Position numbers and translations under genes: made by a program. The notes under the pieces were generated by a model. The model made no database searches and was not told where the DNA came from. It saw nothing but the letters and a program-made list of their open reading frames with translations. From Glandiceps talaboti (Eukaryota > Hemichordata > Enteropneusta > Spengelidae): DNA of 64,000 nucleotides. How positions within the stretch are numbered: position 1 is the first letter of the stretch; each line of letters opens with the position of its first letter. This document shows, piece by piece, positions 1 through 13,331 of the stretch. The stretch lies in contig NC_135556.1 of assembly GCF_964340395.1 (NCBI RefSeq), positions 11,608,910 through 11,672,909 of the forward strand, given 5' to 3'.

Positions 1-2150
1 GTAATAAGCAGTCGGCAAAACTCGTCTGTGTGAGGGTTACAAAGTTGACATTTGTGTTGTAATAGAAAGTCTTGTGCTGTTTTTGCGTTAATAGCTTGTT
101 GGTTTACTATCAATATTACTTCTACCCACCTTCACCCTCCAAGTAAGAGCAATAAGAGATAACCGCGCGAAAATAAAAATCGTGTTCAAAACATGTTATT
201 GTGCACGCACGATCTTGTATAACGGTTGTGTGATGAAGAAAATCGTGTAAACGCTAATGTAAAACGTTGAACAAAAAAAAATTGTCCAAATATGTATTTA
301 TTCGAACTGCAAATCTCGTTTGACTAAGAATAATTTTGACACGTGTTTATATTTCATTATAATACTTATATCGTTCTCCGGCGATTGGTGTTGTACGAAA
401 TATCAAGCCTTATTTTGTAATTTATTAGGACCGAGACCACTTCTACTATCCGTCCACGCCACGGTTCTAACAGTTAAACAGTTTTAAATTCACATGCATG
501 GACATTATTTTTGAAGAAAAACAAAATACAAATATTTCGTTCATTGGAATTGTTTTGTAAACTTGAATTTGTAGATAATAGCTACGTATACGTACATATA
601 TGTTTATGATAATGTTTTCAATCATACCAGGTATATATGTAAAATCTATTCTAGATTATCATCAGAAGAGTCCAGGATACGATGAGAAACTGTTGCCATT
701 CAAAACAAGAGTTAGTCCATTACAATTGATAAAATAACTTGACTGTTTTAAATTTGTGTCTGAGTTTGAGATTTGATTAGAAGTATTTAATGCCTTTAAT
801 GCGATAGTGTGCATTCTGAGAAATGAATATTGTTCCCTTGAAAGTCTCCGCACAGTTTACGAGAGCTATAGGCATGGACTTTATACCGACGTGAAATAAG
901 CTACGTTTTGACATAGATGCAGACAATATTAACGAGACGGTATACGTTGTCGGTACTGATTGACGCACCGTTTGTTGATTGACACATCCCTTATCTTTAT
1001 CTCTCCGTAAAATGCTGTCTAGTTCAGTCGACGTCTGTCGTAGGTTACGGGGTTCCATACCCATGTGACCAAAAGGGTAAACATAAGAATGAGGTGATGC
1101 AAAAATATAATACATTCTAAAGTGATAGATTGCCGTTCTTTATATCTATTTTCTGTTAATATGTTAAAACTGTTTATGTACCGTTATTTTGTTCAGAATC
1201 CACTTAATGTAACATGTAAAACATGATATTTGCTGAAACTCACTTATAACACGATACTCGTTGAAACGCGCATAACACGACACTCGCTGAAACTACTTTA
1301 AAAATATTATGTTGCATTCGCTTCAACTTTATCATTTTTGGAAACTGTTATGTTAGATATTATTACTTACTCGTAATATTGTATTGTATCGAATCACCTG
1401 TAGGTTATCATATCAGTGTAGCTGTACACATAATATATAGTACAATAAATCCCATCAAATTGATTTTGGGTCCGCACCCAAAAACCATGTCCCCAATGAG
1501 ATCACAATTTCAATTCACAATTGCTGTACTAATTATGAATACAATCTACCCTTAATTAACATGTACAGTATCTGATTATTGGTAAAAAAAAAATTACACT
1601 TTTCAGTAAAAATATTCCTTGTTGTTTGATCGAAAAAATAATACTCCCGTTACAGCTAGTTCAGCGTTAACATACATTTCATAATTCAGAAATCGAATAT
1701 TTTTATAATGGATCTCAAATATGACAGTGTTTACCGAGATATGGTAATCTAAAATATGACAGAGATAATGGAAAAACTATAATTTGATAAATTGAGTACA
1801 TAGAATTTTTTTTTGCACTGAGTTACGAAGCTAACATCTTGACTTGACCCGTCAGAGGTTGGATGCTATACGTAGTCCCAACGATTTGTTTTCTTAAGGC
1901 AAAAACTCTGCGCGATTCTCATCCATATTATCTGTTTAGCCTTGGAGCAAAAATGAATAATCTGTCATACTACATTGCGACTTAGAGTGATCTAAAAGAA
2001 AAGAAAAAAAAACACATTTCGCTCGATTATTAATTAATCTGAGACACCGATTGTATTTTTATCTAAAAACGTCATGTATCTCACAACTTTCCACTAGCAC
2101 TCTCTCCGTTCTTTATGTCTTAGATTTTCGCTCTCTACATACTACACACC
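1..2150. other. Non-coding AT-rich stretch
   Basis: No splice-bounded exon, RNA gene or recognisable repeat was found. The longest open frame (minus strand, about 777-1115) has no domain-like features and is probably a chance ORF. Confidence 0.5.
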
Positions 2151-2151
2151 A

Positions 2152-2152
<1 letters not shown>

Positions 2153-2216
<64 letters not shown>

Positions 2217-2278
2217 ATGCATGTATGTATGTATGTATGTATGTATGTATGTATGTGTGTGTGTGTGTGTATACGTAG
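2153..2278. repeat. Compound microsatellite (CTGT)n-(ATGT)n-(GT)n
   Basis: About 15 CTGT units run directly into ATGT units and then a short GT tract. It is the first of many arrays of the same two tetranucleotides in this window. Open frames across it on both strands are artefacts of the repeat. Confidence 0.97.
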
Positions 2279-3210
2279 CGCGTGCGTACGTGCGTATGCA
2301 TGTCTCTTTCTTTCTCACTCACTTCTGTGTTGGTGAATTTTACCTGATTAGTGACTGAATTCTAAAAAACGTGATCCTTTTAGAGTAGTTTGCCTTTAAA
2401 GCTCAATTGTCGGCAGTTTTGAAGACCCTAGATTTTCTGTTTTCATGATAACTTTAATCACATAATTTCAAATCTGTTTGGAGCAAAGCAATTTTGAGAA
2501 AGATGGCAAGTTACGGAGATGCTATTATCAGCTGCGGTATCAATCCGTTAATATGATCAGTTACAAATAAGCTAGCTGAGATTTCTTAGTCCCTTTTCAA
2601 ACCTAAAATGTAATTATTACTAAGAGCAGTGTAAGGGTATGCCTCTTTTCTCATGTGATGAGCTCGGGAATAACATCAGTTATTTCATCTTACATACTAA
2701 ACAATGTAACAAAAGGTTGAAGTTATCACTGGGGCTTTGTCGCCTGGGGAGTGTTGGTTGTCTTTTGCGGATTTCCATTCCTTTGCTCTTCGGGCCACAT
2801 GGGGCATTGCAGACAGTACTCACGGTCCGTGAAATGCTTCACAGTTAATTTGACACAACAAAGACATTACTCATGCATCATTGGCCGGAGAGATTTCGAA
2901 ATGATCCATTTTACTTGGAAGTTAACCGTAGATGAATAACACAAATGGTCTGTATTGTGCATACACCATGGCACATTTCACACCATCCATGTTTGCCAAT
3001 ATAATACTATTATAAAATGTTGCCTGTGAATGGAAGTGATGTTGTGTTCTTTACGAGCACCGATATAACAATATAGTGTAGTTTTTGAAATCCCTGAGTT
3101 TTTCTTCAATCATGTTGTCTTTTACGTTTCCTACATTATCTCATCAAAGTTACAGGGTTGTCGACTGGCTAGCTTTATAGGCAAAGGAGTCGATTGGATG
3201 ATGGATTGAT

Positions 3211-3249
3211 GAGTGAGTGAGTGAGTGAGTGAGTGAGTGAGTGAGTGAG

Positions 3250-3294
<45 letters not shown>

Positions 3295-3326
3295 CTTTAT
3301 TCCTCCTCAAAGAGAAGAGTTACAAC
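3211..3326 (-). repeat. (GAGT)n-(GTT)n with retroelement-like tail, copy 1
   Basis: A GAGT array (3211-3250) and a GTT array (3251-3291) are followed by a short segment ending in GAGTTAC. A very similar arrangement recurs at 3354-3498. Read on the minus strand, this is a short unique sequence ending in GGAATAAAGAAAC and then (AAC)n, which resembles the 3' tail of a SINE or LINE. The body of an element cannot be traced, so the transposon origin is inference. Confidence 0.6.
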
Positions 3327-3353
3327 TAAGAGTCGGTGGGTGGGGGTGGGTGG

Positions 3354-3424
3354 GTGAGTGAGTGAGTGAGTGAGTGAGTGAGTGAGTGAGTGAGCTAGTG
3401 AGCGAGCGAGGGAAGGAGTGTGCT

Positions 3425-3466
<42 letters not shown>

Positions 3467-3498
3467 CATTATTCTTCCTTATAAAAAGGAAGAGTTAC
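3354..3498 (-). repeat. (GAGT)n-(GTT)n with retroelement-like tail, copy 2
   Basis: This is the second copy of the composite seen at 3211-3326: a GAGT array (about 3354-3400), a GTT array (3425-3466), then TTCATTATTCTTCC, a small hairpin and GAGTTAC. The shared non-repetitive flank shows a duplication or two insertions of one family, not just two chance microsatellites. Confidence 0.6.
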
Positions 3499-5459
3499 GT
3501 CAACAGTATTTGAAAACTACAGACTAAAGAGGAATAAATAATAAGAAAGTTCTAGCGTTGAAATATGCTGAAATAAAACTTAAAATTTGATTCTGTTCGG
3601 TGATCAAGTGAGAGTTGATGAACTAGTGAGTCAGACTGACTTAGACGAGGAAGTAAGATTATGAACGAGTTAGCGAGGGTGTGGCCCGGTGGCCGTGGGG
3701 GCTAATGAACCTACGAGTGAGTACGTGTAAGATGGAGGAAGTCGGAAAAAGATGAATGAGTAGAAGATTGTTGAGCAAGAGAATGAGGCGTGACAGTTAG
3801 GGAACAAGTGAATGATTGAGCAGATGAAGGTTTGCTGCAGATAAAGTAAATTATTTATTTATTTATTTATTTTACTTATCTGTTCATAATTATATCAACG
3901 TCCATTTATAAGCTCATTCATCGACAACTCCACTATTCGTTTATATCGGTCGATTTGTAGAGTTTTACTTTTGTTCGTATGATTTAAAAAAAAATTTGAA
4001 CCATTTCTACATGGAATGACGATATTCCTCGTCGACTATCAAATGAATTTCTTCGCCTCAAACATTGACTTTCTTTTTTGATGCAAACATATATCTACGT
4101 CGTTAATGGTGCCAATGTTTAGAGTGTTAACACAAAGTTGAAAGTATGGCATGAAGGTGTGAAAAAAATATTCTCCTATCGGAAAAAGTTGGAGACATTG
4201 GTTCTGACAAGAGTCTCGAGTGCTTTCTCAACGTGTTAATAGCCTTATACACACGCCCTGATCCTACGCCCTAAGAATACCAAAGTGGGGTTGAATAATA
4301 CTCGCGCTTCCCGAATTCACACCTTTGCAGGTATAATCACACAGGCGAGAGTAATGACTCGCAATCTCATTACGTTTGCGCGAAGCAGCTCGAAATTCGC
4401 GACTTCCTGCCGTTCACTAACAGCTATATTACATTTTGTGAAAAGCGAACAAGCTACAGGAAAGCTGTACATAATGGCAGTCGTGTCGTTATTATTCATA
4501 GCAATATAGGGGACAAATAGATTGTGCACAGATCAGGGGTATTAAAGCAATATTGTAGTATTATCGCATGTACTAGCAAACATTTAGACAAGGAAGTACA
4601 CAGTATTGAATAACAGTTCAGACTTTAATTTCCTTGACTGAGGGATGCCGCCATTGCAGAATTCCCAGGGTAGTCAGTATATAGCACAGGTATTACATGC
4701 ACAGGGAAGCGTGTATGCCTACCGTGGAGTTAGTGTTTACTCTCTTCTTTCACTAGTCATGTGTGTAATACAGGTATCTTTTATGTACATATTTTAAGAT
4801 ACACGCACAGCACTCGTGACCCCGGTGATTTCAAAGCATTTAAAACAATTTTTATTACAGACGAAAAAAAAAGAGTTTAAAAGTATTTACCTTCGTCATG
4901 AACTATAAACCAAGCTCAGGATAATATATCTAAAACATTAAACCTCATAGCCAAGATCTAATTTTTGGAGACTAGATAGCTATTTTCTTGCCCCATTTAA
5001 AGAGAGTATTCATTTGGGTCTTAAAGATGTGAAGTTTGGGATAATTTGTTTTCCGATTTGAATATTGAGGAAAACTTTCATTTTATCAATATAAGCTTAC
5101 AATACTCCCGCTGTATGTATGACTATATTTGTTCATAATGCTTTTGAAGAAAGGACATTTTTTGGGTGTACTATATGTGTCTTTTGTTGCTCTATGTTTA
5201 CATATTGTATGTAAGCTGAAGGAGGGTCTGTTTATTGATTCATTTGGGAGGGGGGGGGGTGACTTATAAGTCCGAAGGGGCTTAGCAGGTGTTTATTTAT
5301 TCCATTGTAATTTATTTCGAAATTTGCATATCACTATTGTAATAAGCTACCATACTGTACTACGTCTGCAATTCCTTGTGAAGCATCCAATATTATGTTT
5401 TAACAAACTATAAATCTAAATCTTGCCTCATTTGAAAAAAAGAATCTTCGTCTAGGTCT
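3499..5459. other. Non-coding; short (ATTT)n array
   Basis: There is a (TTTA)n run at about 3850-3873. A loosely similar block (a CTCATTT-like run, then AGAATCTTC-like and GGTCTTA-like words) recurs near 4980, 5430 and 5860, suggesting an old tandem duplication. No coding signal was seen. Confidence 0.45.
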
Positions 5460-5461
5460 TA

Positions 5462-5770
5462 CAGGAAATTTCGTGTTAGCTTGCAAATATTATATTTAAA
5501 AAAAATTGTATCGCGTTCAGTGAAACTAATTGCAAGGTTTCATGTTGAGATAAACACAATATAACGGCAACTCACACTGTCTGCTCTGTATTTTGTTAAT
5601 GATAACAAAACACGTACAGATGTAGCAAAATACAGAACAGACATTGTGTAGGGGATATTTGTGTGCTATCGTTATTGTGTCTATCTCAGCAGGAAGCAGC
5701 ATGATCAGTCTCTGATTTTGATATACTAGTATCATTTAATAGCATTTGCAAGCTAACACGAAATCTCCTG
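5462..5770. mobile_element. Palindromic MITE with TA borders
   Basis: The ends form inverted repeats of about 30 bp beginning CAGGAAATTTCGTGTTAGC on the left, with its imperfect complement on the right. The interior is also largely self-complementary, for example CTCTGTATTTTG against CAAAATACAG and CACAATATAACG against CGTTATTGTG. The whole 309 bp could fold as one long imperfect hairpin. TA lies directly outside both ends (5460-5461 and 5771-5772), as expected for a Tc1/mariner-type target duplication. It has no coding capacity. Confidence 0.75.
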
Positions 5771-5772
5771 TA

Positions 5773-8700
5773 AAGATTTGAAGTTCTGAATTATATAGCT
5801 ACATCATTAAGCTTACAGTTCATTGCAAAACAATAAAGATCTACGTGTAAGAATCTAATATTGTCTCATTTTAAAAGAATCTCCAGTTGGTTCATAAAAA
5901 AAATAGTCTAGACGCTGTCAGTGACTTCGAATCTCTTCTCACGTCTAGTTCAATGAGGTCCTGAGATGAAATTTCAAATTCAAACTAAACCAACCACACA
6001 CGGGTCATTAACAGATTTCTGCCAAATGATCAGTATACGTTGGGGACAGTTATATAATGCCCAAATATGGTACATGTGCCAGATCAAGACGTGTCTAGTA
6101 CATCTTTCTAACAGTTGGGTGTGTTTACTCATTTGCGTGAACAAATTTTGGTTCATAATTTCTCATTGAGCTAGACGGGTTGAAGGGAGATCTTGAGATT
6201 CGAAGACACGGATAGCATCTAGACTATAAAATATTGAAGTAAATGAATGAAGAAACGAAAAGACTTAAAAAAATTTATTGACAGGTCGAGGAATTAAGAA
6301 TACACACAATCATCTCAACATCTCAACGAGGTCAAAAATTACAAATGTAATAATCTGATTGATTGTTTGTGGACTATTACTCATGAAATAACAAGCAAAT
6401 TCAGTCGACAAAACATATAATTTTGAACTTGTCAGATCAAATTTCCTTCTGTGCTTTATGACGGCCTTGTTCCTTTTCATCTAACCACGTGATAGTGTTA
6501 AAACAATATTACCAAGAAGGTAATAAAACGTTCTGTCGACGGAAGACGCTTTACCTTGACTCGTAGCGGGACGTCTTAGATGTCTTCGTCGGGGTTTATG
6601 ATCTATTTACTGCCGTGTTATAAAGACGCCCCGTGGTCGATACTGAAACAACCAAAGTGGTCATCTTCAGTCGTGAAGCAATACGGACACAGCTGTGAAG
6701 TTAGATTAGGTGTCTGATTGTAAAAGGATAACAACAGGAAATTTGAAAACAAGCGGATATGAGATGAACAAACGTTGTACGTAGTAAAATTCATTATATT
6801 CAATTATTCAGCACTGGTGTTGAATAAAAATATCGGCAGTCTTTCCAGAAATAGATTTTTTAAGAGTTTCATAACTTCCTTATTAATATTTGATAAACTT
6901 TGAGTGTTTCGTTTTTGCACTAAAAATGCCTTTATGTTAATTTGTATTGTCAGTTTCGTAAATATTGTTTCTTTCAAAGTAAAAAGACCTTATGTCCATT
7001 TCAATTACCTAATGTTGTGTACGTAGTGTACATACGTATTCCTTTGTAACCACTCAGTCCAGTGCTATATATATAATTCATAGGTTTATTTTGTATTGTC
7101 AATTTCTTCAATATAGTTTGTTTCATAGGTATTCCACCCTATGTCAATTTCATTTACCACTGTTGTGTAACGTACAAATGCCCTTTTGCGACCACTCAGC
7201 CCAGCGCTATATATCTTTCCACATGCTTGATCTATCGCCTTATCACAAGTTCATTGAAGTGCCTACGTACCCTAAATCGACGGACAGACAACTCCTCACC
7301 TGGGGTAAAAAAAAACGATATTGATCGCCGTTACGTGACTCAAATTCTAATAAGTACTTTTTAATGAAAGCAGGAATGTTTCATGAACGACATATTGACA
7401 GCACTATCAACAGCCCGAGGCAACGTCATCCTTTGTCCACTTAAAATTCCCCAAACCATGCGTATATCATCGATGTTTTCTTCGTCCCCTTCGGCGTTGA
7501 AAAAAAGTCCAATTTCCCGTCTTCTCAAAGATGAAAGAAAATGCATGTTTGAATTCGAAGGAACGAAAATTCCTCTTCCTGTGGCTTAAGGGACTTGGAA
7601 AGTTAGTCATTAAAATGTACATTATGAGTGATTGCAGCCGCGGAATTTGGGGAGGTTTTACACGCATGTGAATCATTAGGTTGTGCAGAAAGTTTATCAA
7701 TGCAATCACGATTGATGGTCTGTCCGTCAAACTAAAGATAAGGTCGCTTTGGAGTCGTTTAAGACATACCACGATATACCCACACTTCTTGAAAGCTCTG
7801 CATGATATTGACTTAAAACGTAAGCATCCGCCATGTATTGAAAAGCAAACTCGATTCGATTCGTTCTTTGAACAGTGTGGTATAGCTGTCATATATTGTG
7901 AGAACTGTGTGAAAAATTTGCTCCAGATACATCATAGCCTAGTTATAAACTTTTTTTTTGAAAAGTACCCCTGGGCATTACGTCAGTACGATCGGTCGCT
8001 TAGAACATCAAAACTTTTGTACTCTACTTAATGGCCAGCATTGATCCAATCACAAGCACTGTTGCTCATAGAGTTGAAGTTGTAGCTCCACGACATGATA
8101 TTATAATTGGTTGGAACGCGGACATCTGTGTGAGCATTGCTATACATCGAAATATTCTCGTTATGCTATACATTCCGACGGTTGTGAACTTTGTGAAAGG
8201 GTTGCCTACATCTAACTGTGGCTAGCTTATTATACAAACAAACAACATCATTGAACACACAACTCTAGAAATATTAATGAACCTTATACGGCCTGTACTT
8301 TGAAATCGAATTTAATGCTATTGATTATAGATGCGAATAAACTTGTAATTACTGTTGTTCGCTCAATCGTAGCAATTTGTGATGTTCAAGTTCTGATCCG
8401 TGAAAATAGCTTGTCAAAATATTAACCTTACTAAAACTTCGCTCTTGTTTTTTGTTGACTTTGTAATTACGGATTTATATACAGATTCTCTGTAACAGTT
8501 GTTGACTGACAAAACTGAAAACTTGGAAATAAATATAATTGTAATTGTATATTCAAACACGACAACGACCACCACACATGATATAATACCATAACGCTTG
8601 ACCGAATCTTAGGTAGCTGAGAACTTTCAGATTTATCATTACATATTTGCATTTTCTACACATTTCATACACATCATAGAGGGACGTGTCAGACCATCCT

Positions 8701-10499
8701 GACATTTGATTCGAGCAAAACTCTCTCATTACATACATCAGTACATTCTTCAGTTCTCATTGCCATCACTCACTTCACATAAAATAAACGGGTGTCTAGT
8801 CCACATAGAGCAATCCTTCAATTACTTAGCCAAACCATCGAATGCGAAATAATGACGGACGAAAATATACACACAAAATCAATAAGATGTGACACGGTTA
8901 ATTAAAGGATGGTGTATACGATCCTCCTTTGGCGAAGATAATATGTGGATGGCGAGATTGACTAATCACATATGCGGGGGTACTTCAGGTGTCATGTCAG
9001 TTTTATTGCCTTTAGTCTTTACTCTTTCTGATGATCACACAAGTACCGAGACATTTAATGAAGCTGAAATCTAACCTGAAGGAATAACCCGTGTTTCCAT
9101 TTTTCACAGTTTTTAGCGTCAGCTGCGCTTGATTTCAAGACGTGTTTCTTTGCTTTGATTTTGTAGTCTCAAAAAATAATCGCCCATTGACAAGTTGTAA
9201 TGTTTGATTATTGCAGAATTACATACCATTGAGCATGTTTCATTTCGTTATATAAATTGACTTGTAGCTCACTTCGTGGTTTTAGTCTGCGTTTTGGGTG
9301 TTTCAACGTACACAAAAACTGTCTCCGACACATCGTCTATATAACTACATGAAGATATTTTCATTTGAATGCTATTTTTAGCTTTGATAAATATTTCTTA
9401 GTCGGTGTTTGAAGGGAAATTATTATTTTTGAATCATTGGTGTTGGCTGAAATGTACTTGGAAATACACTTAAAAATATTCAAATATTTTTCAAACTCCG
9501 TGCGTAGACTTAAAAAATGAGTTCGAACCCAACTTGAATAAAGTAAACTAAGAAATGACCACCATCATGCTAATTTGAATGAAATTCAATGTTTTGAAAC
9601 TGAAAGCTTTATTTGTACTGGCAAGGGATGGTTTGAAACTTTTTTCTATAGGTAGAAAACATAGGACTTTGTTTTCCAATATGTTGTGAATTTGGTAATG
9701 TACTTAAAGCTTATATTTTTTTCAGTTATTTTCACCTTTAATAAACACAGATTTACCCAAGTGATTGATTAACCAAAGCCATTTATGCAAAAATTTGCAT
9801 AAAATCTATGCAAGAATTTGCATAAAAATCATAGTCACTTGCTTCCCTCATGATATATTTATATACGAGCCCGGTGTCGTATTATAAGTTACTTCAAATT
9901 TTCAAAACTCTTGTTCAAATTATACAAGTTTTAGTTTCCCAGTGGTTTATCGCAATGTCTGTTCAACAAATGACTCTCCGTTTCTCTCAAAATTTACTGA
10001 ATTTTAAATATGGTTGTTTTCTTTTGCAATATGCCATTTGAGTTGTAAAAATGTCGTAGATTAGATGTATTGAAAATATTTTTTTCACGTATTGAAAATA
10101 CGCCAAATATTGACGTGAAACATTTTAATTAATTATTAATTATCATTTCAATTATTTTTATTTTAATCATTTAAATTAGTTGATTTACCTCTCTAAAAGT
10201 CGTTGTTGGTACTATGTACACTGGCTTGATGTCCGTGTGTAAACAGTCATGAAAGAGATACGAACCATTGTATTTGTTTGTCAACAAATTATAGAATAGT
10301 AGTATGTTGTTGCCTGCTTCAGTTGTAGGATAACAACATGAATAAGTCAAAAATGAGATAAAACATCACAACAAGATATAATTCCAGTAAACCTGAGCTA
10401 CATAAGTCTTTAGTGCGGATGCTTGATGTTGGTTGGTAAACATGCCGGTTAAAGCATAGAGGTATAAAGTACCTTCATGACCCGGTTAAAGATAGTCAC
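5773..10499. other. Non-coding, no recognised gene
   Basis: Between about 7383 and 8225 several moderately long open frames overlap on both strands (up to 141 codons). None has a recognisable domain, good splice borders or a signal peptide, so they are treated as chance. Nothing else was recognised. Confidence 0.45.
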
Positions 10500-10865
10500 G
10501 GTAGAATGTCCCTCGGGACTCGGACGAATTTCACTGAAAATCGTGTCTTAAAATCTCTCCAAACTTTGCTGAAGCTTGCTTCTGGTCCCATTAAAATGAT
10601 AAAATAAATTTGGGTGTCCACCATCTTGTTTTCTATCAAATCGACAATTTTTTATTTTCCGATAGTATTAACACAGTAATTGGCGGCCATATTGGATTCT
10701 AAAATGGCGGCCATATTGGATTCTAAAATTTCTTAATTTTGATAACATTTTGACTTCCAGTTCAAAAATTTATATGGTGACCTCTGATGTTCTCTCTTGA
10801 TTTAAATGAGAATTGGTTGGAGATTTTTTTAACAAAGTAACAGCAAAAGTTTAAACAGTTTGTTT
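10500..10865. repeat. Dispersed repeat, GGCCATATTGGATT family, copy 1
   Basis: This segment shares a series of ordered blocks with 48760-49100: an AATCTCT block, a TTAACACAGTATT block, GGCCATATTGG followed by TTCTAAAATTT, a GGTGACCTC/GGTGGTCCC block, and a block ending AACGGCAAAA. Within this copy the 24-bp segment around GGCGGCCATATTGGATTC is duplicated in tandem. The shared order identifies an old dispersed element of unknown class. Confidence 0.6.
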
Positions 10866-12544
10866 ACTAGGCGCATTTCATGTTTAGAGCGACATGCAAT
10901 GTAATCTCGATGCACATTTCCGAGAGAGAAAACCGTGACTATCCAAGTTCAAAAAAACGCAAATCGATTCTCCGCGTATTGCTTTAAGTGCCTTGCGAGA
11001 GAAAGAACATGTCTTACCAATTTTAATATAACAGACAAACATGTCACTTTTTATTCTTCTCTAATTGCTGAGAAGGTCTGACTACACGAATTACAATATT
11101 CAAATAATACGACCTGCCAAATATTCATCTACGAGTAAAAGTGATAAAGGTGTCATGTTAATTCTGCGTGCGCTCAAGTTCCTGTCATTTTTCTCACGGG
11201 AGACGATCATATTGGACCATCTGTCCTAGGCAAATGACATCGATGAATCATAAAAAAATGAAAGTTTAATAGACTAGTGTATTTCTACTACTTTTTTTCG
11301 GTCTCTCGTCATCAGTTCGTTCATAGGGATTGCGCTGGGGCATTGCCAATGCAAACTTTGCATGAATCACAGAATCGTTGTCTGATTCAACACTGGACAC
11401 TTTTTGAACTGTGCGACTTTTCTGTTACATTTTTCACTACATCTTTCAGTTTGATCTATTTGATTGTCTTGGGGTTACACGCAATAACGTCGTTTAATAA
11501 GTAATCAGAATATTCATAACCCATCTTGTTATTCGTATAATATTTTGTAACGCGTTGTCGATATGTCAATTTGCGTATTTCCCTCCCCACATATGTATAT
11601 ATATATCCAACTTTCCGTCTTTATATCGAACGAAAATTAACAAAAATACTACAAGAAAATTACAGCTATTAGTGAAAACCAACAGGGTGATTTAAAAACG
11701 AAAACAGACCGCCATCATGTGAATGTTTCGTGACGATAAAGATCTCGACAGGCATGAATTTCAAGGTTCAGTGGAGTAATTAGGTAGCGAACTCCGCTCC
11801 TTTGTTCATAACTTTCAAATTCGTAGGAAATGTCAGAAATTTAACTCGACCATTTAACAAAATTCATATCTTTTTAATGTCTTGAGGGTCAAACGCAATG
11901 ATTAGTGCGATGTTGTACAAAAAAATAAAGCTAACACTTCGAGTCATTCCTTCAGGCGGGAAAACACACTCAGACGCTAATCGAGGAAGGTGAATTTTCT
12001 AATAGTGTGTTTGCTTTACCTGCAATGCAGAATAAAGCCCTGTTATGAACACATCTTTCCTATTACTAGAGTTAATGTGAAACCGGTACAGATTTAACAG
12101 GCATGTGTGTACATTAATTTTCCGTCGAAGTGAACTCATTTACTTTCACGGTGATTCAGACTATATCAATGGATCCTGTCAGGCCAAATTTCTCCACTCT
12201 ATCCCGCAGGATTCACAAGTCGAAGTTGCTATGAATATCTTATACATTTTAGAACAGTAAGGTTCATTCTCTAGACACTAAATATTCAGTTCCTACTATA
12301 CACATTAACTTTGTAAGACAACAATATGTGACCTCAATTACCCCGATGACTCGTCTGTTTTTCTCCGAGAAATTAACAGTCATCATGTCACATTAGATTG
12401 GTAACGTCAATTTACAATGCCATCGTTTCTCTAGAAATGTAGCACAAATTCCATAACACAGCGTTATTGAAATGTCGTATCATAAACATTGCATATCTTA
12501 CCGGACAATGACCCAATTTGCGAAATCGTTTGTATGTTGTGTGT

Positions 12545-12702
12545 TTCTATGTTTGTGTTTGTGTTTGTGTTTGTGTTTGTGTTTGTGTTTGTGTTTGTGT
12601 TTGTGTTTGTGTTTGTTTGTGTTTGTGTTTGTGTTTGTGTTTGTGTTTGAGTATTTGTGTGTTCGTATAATTATGTTTGTGTTTGTACTTATATTTATTA
12701 AT

Positions 12703-12733
<31 letters not shown>

Positions 12734-12751
12734 TTTGTGTTTGTTTCTTTA

Positions 12752-12786
<35 letters not shown>

Positions 12787-12885
12787 TTTTGTGTTTGTGT
12801 ATTCATATAATGATGTTTGTGTTTGTGCTTATATTAATTCATTTATTTATCTATTTGTGTATTTGCTTCTTTGTGTTTATTTATA

Positions 12886-12918
<33 letters not shown>

Positions 12919-12975
12919 TTGTTTGTTTGTTGTTTATTTGTTTGTTTATTTGGTTGTCTGTGTGTGTGTGTTTAT
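12545..12975. repeat. Compound simple-repeat block (GTGTTT, ATTT, GTCT, GTTT)
   Basis: A GTGTTT hexamer array (about 12545-12650) is followed by ATTT units (about 12690-12736), GTCT units (about 12752-12787), then degenerate copies of the same series up to about 12975. The series GTTTGTG, ATTTATTT, GTCTGTCT appears at least twice, so the block seems to have grown by duplication of a compound unit. Frames through it are low-complexity artefacts. Confidence 0.95.
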
Positions 12976-13293
12976 ATTTGTGTCTTTATGATTATGCTTT
13001 TATTTACATTTTTATTTGATTTTCATGTTCTTGTAGTTGTATTTGTATAATCATGTTTGTGTTTGTTTGTTTGGATTGTTTGTTTGTTTTTTGTGTGTTT
13101 GTATTTGCAAGTTTGTATAGATTTGAGATTCTGTAAATGAACTAGATTTTTTTAAAAAGTCGACAGTGTTTGGAAAAGACTACTAAAAGTCGCAATAATG
13201 AATGAATGATACACCTTTTGCTCATCATTGATGCGATATTTTGTTTTCGTGAATTCGATGGCTCTATCGTCCGCTTCTGTCGTCTGCTCTGTG

Positions 13294-13331
<38 letters not shown>
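13294..13331. repeat. (GT)n microsatellite
   Basis: A run of GT dinucleotides in otherwise ordinary non-coding sequence. Confidence 0.95.

Noticed and set aside
9510-9545. tRNA B-box-like word GTTCGAACCC
   Set aside because: No A box or cloverleaf arms at suitable spacing.
12472-13019. ORFs of about 100 codons that look like membrane proteins
   Set aside because: They derive from GTGTTT, ATTT and GTCT repeats, not from a gene.
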